Positions 5,260 to 8,341 of a stretch of 8,341 bases of DNA are shown one piece after another. The DNA lies in contig DALH01000052.1 in NCBI GenBank assembly GCA_002499405.1, positions 1-8,341 on the forward strand, in the 5' to 3' direction. The notes under the pieces were generated by a model. It was not told the origin of the DNA and searched no databases. It saw only the letters and a list, made by a program, of their open reading frames with translations. Position 1 is the stretch's first letter; each line of letters opens with the position of its first letter. Made by a program: the position numbers and the translations under genes. Source of the stretch: Candidatus Micrarchaeota archaeon UBA95 (lineage in GTDB: Archaea; Micrarchaeota; Micrarchaeia; Norongarragalinales; Norongarragalinaceae).

Positions 5260-5280
5260 TTGTTCCGCGTTGCATTAACC

Positions 5281-6339
5281 ATGATTGACTTTTCGGTCCT
5301 GCCTTGGAGCGGGTACGGCCTCGTCGCCGCCGCAATAATCGCGGCGTTCGTTTTGGCGGAGTTGCTGCTTGCGGTCTTTGACAAGTTGTTGCGCAGCCTG
5401 GTTTCGCGCACGCAGACCAAGCTGGACGACATGTTGTTTGAGGCGTCGCGGGGATCCGTCAGGCTTTTGTTCGTGGTTCTCGCCGTTTACCTGGCGGTGG
5501 GCCAATTCCTGGGAGACCCGGTGGCGTTCGGTCACCCCCTTGACTTTTACCTGCTCGTCGGAGTCATAGTCGCCGCGGCGCACTTCATCGCCTCGCTGGT
5601 GAACGCTTTCCTGAAGTGGAGCATTCACGAGAAGGGTTACCGCAAGGACAAGACCGCGTTCTTCCCCTTGTTCCGTAAACTCGTTTTGTTGTTCATATAC
5701 GTTTTGGCTTTCACCATCATCCTGACCTTGTTCGGAATTGAAATCGGGCCCGTGCTCGCTTCCCTGGGAATCGCGGGGCTCGCCGTGGCCCTCGCCCTCC
5801 AGAGCACGCTCTCCAACTTTTTCGCGGGCGTGTACATCCTGGTGGACAAGCCCGTGAAAGTAGGGGACTACGTGTCGATTGACTCGGAGTCGTCGGGCGT
5901 AACGGGTTTCGTGAAGGAAATCGGGTGGCGGAACACCAAGATTCAGTCGTTCGGAAACACGGTTTTCGTTCTCCCCAACGATAAGGTGGCGAACTCCACG
6001 ATAATCAATTATTCCTCGGCCAAGGACAAGGGCCGCGGCGTGTTGTTTGATGTGGGCGTGGATTATTCAAGCGACGCCGACAAGGTGGAGCGCTTGCTCA
6101 GGGAAGCGGTGAAGGAGGCGGCGAAGAAGAACGAGCAAATCGTGAAGGACTTCGAGCCCGTGGTGCGCTTCGAGAACTTCGGGGACTCAGCGCTCTACTT
6201 CAAGGTCATCTTCCGCGTGCAGGATTACACGGCTAGGTGGTCGGCCGAAGCCCAGGTCAAGCGCCGCATACTTGACTTGTTCCGCAAGAACAAGGTTTCG
6301 GTGCCGTTCCCCATCCGCACGGTTTACCTCAAGAAGTGA
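5281..6339 (+). CDS. mscS: MscS-family mechanosensitive ion channel
   Basis: A 352-residue small-conductance mechanosensitive channel that should open under membrane tension and release solutes during hypo-osmotic shock. Predicted membrane helices are at about 11-33, 59-78, 87-110 and 132-152, followed by the pore-lining helix 156-188. The last contains the Gly/Ala-rich packing face ASLGIAGLAVALALQ, followed by NFFAGVYILVDKPVKVGDYV, the most conserved stretch of the family. The soluble part holds the beta domain (TGFVKEIGWRNTKIQSFGN, about 208-226, then VFVLPNDKVANSTIINYS at 228-245). The alpha/beta end domain closes with VPFPIRTVYL at 341-350, a typical C-terminal signature. It has five helices, against three in E. 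coli MscS. The start is ATG 5281, 26 bp after a TATA-like box (leaderless); an in-frame TTG at 5257 would overlap that box. The next gene follows after 4 nt, so the two form an operon. Confidence 0.94.
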   Translation: MIDFSVLPWSGYGLVAAAIIAAFVLAELLLAVFDKLLRSLVSRTQTKLDDMLFEASRGSVRLLFVVLAVYLAVGQFLGDPVAFGHPLDFYLLVGVIVAAAHFIASLVNAFLKWSIHEKGYRKDKTAFFPLFRKLVLLFIYVLAFTIILTLFGIEIGPVLASLGIAGLAVALALQSTLSNFFAGVYILVDKPVKVGDYVSIDSESSGVTGFVKEIGWRNTKIQSFGNTVFVLPNDKVANSTIINYSSAKDKGRGVLFDVGVDYSSDADKVERLLREAVKEAAKKNEQIVKDFEPVVRFENFGDSALYFKVIFRVQDYTARWSAEAQVKRRILDLFRKNKVSVPFPIRTVYLKK

Positions 6340-6343
6340 TTTG

Positions 6344-6772
6344 ATGGGAAGGATTTCGTTGGAGGAAGCCCTGCGCGTTGAGCAAAGGATTCGCAAGGAA
6401 TCCGACGGCAGGCACGACAACATCTTGAGGTTGGATGGCGACGGGTTGATGGTCACCCACTCGTTTTATGGGCGGCCTTTGAATGCCATGATGACATTGA
6501 AAGATGAAATTCCCGGCATTCAATTGACTTTTAGCGACCACAAGGCCTTGCAGCCGGAAATGGTTTTCGTGAGGTACGAACTTCCGCCCGTCAAAGCCCT
6601 TGAAGAAGAATTCAAGCGCTTCAAACAAATTGATGCCGCAAGTTTTTTGAGGTTGATTAATTACGCCCGGGCAATGCATGAAAGGGGTCCAGAGCGGGAT
6701 AGGGAAAAATTGGAGGCGCTGAAGTTGGCGTCAAAAGAGTTGTTCAAGCCCGCTCAATCGAGTTCCGAATGA
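6344..6772 (+). CDS. Hypothetical soluble protein downstream of mscS
   Basis: A 142-residue protein that I do not recognise. It appears soluble: no signal peptide or membrane helix is visible. Residues 1-22 form an amphipathic helix (ISLEEALRVEQRIRKES), about 26-80 look like a mixed strand region (ILRLDGDGLMVTHSFYG, then IQLTFSDHK and MVFVRYELPP), and about 84-136 are helical and highly charged (VKALEEEFKRFKQID, then PERDREKLEALKLASKEL). The ATG at 6344 lies 4 nt after the mscS stop, so translation is probably coupled and the product may act with the channel. That link is inferred from position only. The 3' end overlaps the convergent glyS gene by 29 bp. Confidence 0.8.
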   Translation: MGRISLEEALRVEQRIRKESDGRHDNILRLDGDGLMVTHSFYGRPLNAMMTLKDEIPGIQLTFSDHKALQPEMVFVRYELPPVKALEEEFKRFKQIDAASFLRLINYARAMHERGPERDREKLEALKLASKELFKPAQSSSE

Positions 6773-8186
6773 TTTGAGGTATTTGCTGGAAAGGCATGCG
6801 AACCTGCTTGCCGGAGTCGCGGTCGCGCACGGTTGCCTCGCCGTCCTCCAGCGAGTCGTAGTCAATGGTCACGCAGTAAGGGACGCCGGCTTCGTCGGAC
6901 CGCGCGTAACGCTTGCCTATTGAACCCGTCTCGTCGTATTGCGTGCGGAACTCCTTGCGCAACGACTCAAACACTTCGCGCGCTTTTTCGGTCAAACCCT
7001 TTTTTTGGAGGGGGAACACGGCGACTTGCACGGGCGCGATTCGCGGGTGCAGGCGCAAAACGGTTTTTTCGTCGCGTTCGTCCAGGCCTTGAACAATCAA
7101 GGCGAGGATGAGGCGGTCGAACCCGCCGGAGGGTTCCACGACTCGCGGCAGGAATTTGCCTTCCTGGTTTAGGGACAAGTCCTTGCCGGATTCCTTGGCG
7201 TGTTGTTCCAAGTCGTAAGTGGAGCGGTCGGCTACGCCGAGGAGTTCCTTCCACCCCCAGTCCAGGAACTTGAATTCAATATCCCACGTCTCCGAGGAGT
7301 AGTGCGACAATTCCTTTGGGACGTGTTCGCGGAGCCGCAAGTCCTTGAGGCCCAAGGATTGAAGCCATTTCACGCAGGCGCCCGCCCAGTAAGCCACCCA
7401 CGCGTTCTTGAACGCGATTTTCGGGTAGGCAACCATTTTTTCCGAGCCGCCTTTTTCCTGGGTTTTCGCGTCAAGCACGAGAACCTTCAAGTCCTTGAAT
7501 TCGGCGAGGTCGGGTTTTTCATCCCTGTAAAACCATTCCAACTCGTATTGCGTGAACTCGCGGCAACGGAAAACGAATTGCCTCGGCGAGATTTCGTTGC
7601 GGAACGCGCGCCCGATTTGAGCGATTCCAAAAGGCGTCTTCAAGCGCGCGGCGTTGGCCGCGATTTTGTAGTCCGTGAAGATTAGTTGCGCGGTTTCGGG
7701 GCGCAGGTATGCTTCGGTTGATTCGTCGGCGAGGACGCCGACGTGCGTCTTGAACATGAGGTTGAAGGGGTCCTCGGTTTTGAGGGGTCCCCCGCATTTT
7801 GGGCACTTCAAATCCTTGTCGTCAATGAGTTTTCGGAGTTCTTCGGGTGTCAGGCCTTCCACGCTCAACCCGAGTTCGCGTTCAATCAAGGCGTCCGCGC
7901 GCTCTTTGACCTTGCATTTGGCGCAGGACACGACGGGATCGTTGAATGCTTCCAGGTGGCCGCTCGCCTTCCAGATTTGCCGCGGCGTCAGGATGCATCC
8001 GTCAATTCCTTCAACGTCTTCGCGCGAGGAAACAAACGAGTTCCACCACTCGTTTTCAAGTCCGCGTTTGAGTTGTACGCCCAGGGGCCCGTAGTTGTAG
8101 AAGCCGGCAGGGGAATCGTATATTTCGGCGGAGGGGTAGGCGAACCGGCGGCGCACGCACAGGTTCACGACCGAATCCATGTTCAT
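6744..8186 (-). CDS. glyS: Glycyl-tRNA synthetase, alpha2 type
   Basis: A 480-residue class II aminoacyl-tRNA synthetase that charges tRNA-Gly with glycine. Motif 1 lies within 27-50 (AGFYNYGPLGVQLKRGLENE). An insertion carries a likely zinc site, with CAKC at 88-91 and CPKC at 128-131. The ATP/glycine pocket includes LRPETAQLIF at 161-170 and motif 2 at 190-215 (IGRAFRNEISPRQ, REFTQYELEWF). Motif 3 is EPSGGFDRLILAL at 351-363. The C-terminal anticodon-binding domain (about 385-480) has the family hallmarks IGKRYARSDEAGVPYCVTID and RDRDSGKQVRMP. Two oddities: the usual RPETAQGIF glycine is Leu here, and motif 3 looks closer to the bacterial EPSAGVDR form than to the archaeal/eukaryotic EPSFGIGR form. 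Start ATG 8186, with TTTAAAA 26-31 bp upstream (leaderless); a second ATG follows two codons later. The cognate tRNA-Gly(UCC) is about 2 kb away. Confidence 0.95.
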   Translation of the reverse strand: MNMDSVVNLCVRRRFAYPSAEIYDSPAGFYNYGPLGVQLKRGLENEWWNSFVSSREDVEGIDGCILTPRQIWKASGHLEAFNDPVVSCAKCKVKERADALIERELGLSVEGLTPEELRKLIDDKDLKCPKCGGPLKTEDPFNLMFKTHVGVLADESTEAYLRPETAQLIFTDYKIAANAARLKTPFGIAQIGRAFRNEISPRQFVFRCREFTQYELEWFYRDEKPDLAEFKDLKVLVLDAKTQEKGGSEKMVAYPKIAFKNAWVAYWAGACVKWLQSLGLKDLRLREHVPKELSHYSSETWDIEFKFLDWGWKELLGVADRSTYDLEQHAKESGKDLSLNQEGKFLPRVVEPSGGFDRLILALIVQGLDERDEKTVLRLHPRIAPVQVAVFPLQKKGLTEKAREVFESLRKEFRTQYDETGSIGKRYARSDEAGVPYCVTIDYDSLEDGEATVRDRDSGKQVRMPFQQIPQIIRNSIERA

Positions 8187-8210
8187 GTTGTTATGAATTG
8201 GGCGCGCACT

Positions 8211-8220
8211 CTTTTAAATC
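8211..8220. promoter_or_regulatory. TATA box between glyS and the next gene
   Basis: Sequence CTTTTAAATC (GATTTAAAAG on the minus strand). Centred about 29 bp from the glyS ATG (8186), it fits a leaderless or nearly leaderless glyS transcript. In the other direction its centre is about 42 bp from the ATG at 8258, leaving a short leader that carries the AGGTGG ribosome-binding stretch. A TTAAT at about 8230 is an alternative for the plus-strand gene. Confidence 0.5.
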
Positions 8221-8257
8221 ACTCGCGGCTTAATCTCTTGCAAGGTGGATTGGTGAC

Positions 8258-8341
8258 ATGACCGGAAAATTTTTATTGAAAAAACGCGGGCGTGAGAGTG
8301 GCGGGCGCGGTTCGCGCCGCGAAATGGAAGACGACGAGAGG
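8258..8341 (+). CDS. Start of an unknown gene, cut by the window end
   Basis: An open frame of 28 codons running off the window (MTGKFLLKKRGRESGGRG and on to an acidic EMEDDER). The start is supported by an AGGTGG Shine-Dalgarno sequence about 9-10 nt upstream and by an upstream TATA-like box. The visible part is strongly basic, then acidic, rich in Gly and Arg, and probably disordered. It is too short for any family call. Confidence 0.5.
   Translation, partial: MTGKFLLKKRGRESGGRGSRREMEDDER

Noticed and set aside
5228..5335. Longer N-terminus for the small membrane protein (starts at 5275 or 5335)
   Set aside because: The 5335 start lies inside mscS coding sequence and adds a very basic stretch. 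The GTG at 5227 has a TATA-like box at the right distance. The ATG at 5275 cannot be excluded.
7200..8261. Long plus-strand frames (7200-7685, 7743-8261) opposite glyS
   Set aside because: They mirror the well-conserved GlyRS frame and show no recognisable motif or promoter of their own.

Overview
The window looks like a chromosomal piece of an archaeon, most plausibly a DPANN-type lineage. The evidence for Archaea is: a tRNA-Gly gene with an intron at the canonical 37/38 site inside a bulge-helix-bulge motif and with discriminator base A73; an alpha2-type glycyl-tRNA synthetase; TATA-like boxes about 26-31 bp upstream of leaderless starts or RNA 5' ends; and T-rich termination tracts. The lineage guess rests on gene style (a short lipoprotein with a Ser/Pro linker, leaderless genes, very small intergenic gaps) and is weak. 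No ribosomal or phylogenetic marker fixes it.

Layout, left to right. 33-1115 (-) encodes a cysteine-rich secreted lipoprotein. 1230-1898 (+) encodes a class I SAM methyltransferase. 1929-2096 (-) encodes a 55-residue histone-fold-like protein. Immediately upstream of it on the same strand lie two consecutive sigma-70-family genes, 2136-3284 (-) and 3326-4429 (-). The stretch 4430-4894 has no protein gene. On the minus strand it holds a structured RNA element (two tetraloop-capped hairpins), the intron-containing tRNA-Gly(UCC), and two extra tandem copies of that tRNA's promoter plus 5' end. 4895-5227 (-) encodes a small two-helix membrane protein, divergent from 5281-6339 (+), an MscS-family channel followed 4 nt later by an unknown 142-residue protein (6344-6772). 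That gene overlaps the 3' end of glyS (6744-8186, -) tail to tail. The window ends in the start of a plus-strand gene (8258 onward).

The main discovery candidate is the sigma pair. Bacterial-type sigma factors are not expected in Archaea, which use TBP/TFB. Complete sigma factors have been reported in uncultivated archaeal single-cell genomes (Rinke et al. 2013), so the phenomenon is not wholly new. Here there are two paralogues side by side that have diverged in complementary ways. The upstream one keeps all regions (1.2, 2, 3, finger, 4) and the residues that contact the RNA polymerase clamp. The downstream one keeps the aromatic and -12-reading residues of region 2.4 but lacks an acidic finger and has a degenerate region 4. 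At least the downstream sigma gene seems to have an archaeal TATA promoter. A histone-like protein completes a possible transcription/chromatin cluster.

The second notable item is the tRNA-Gly upstream region. A roughly 57-bp unit (TATA-like box in a short palindrome plus the first 13 nt of the tRNA) is repeated so that three candidate start sites, each about 30-31 bp from a TATA-like box, precede or form the 5' end of one tRNA. The palindrome differs by a compensating base pair between the two spacer copies.
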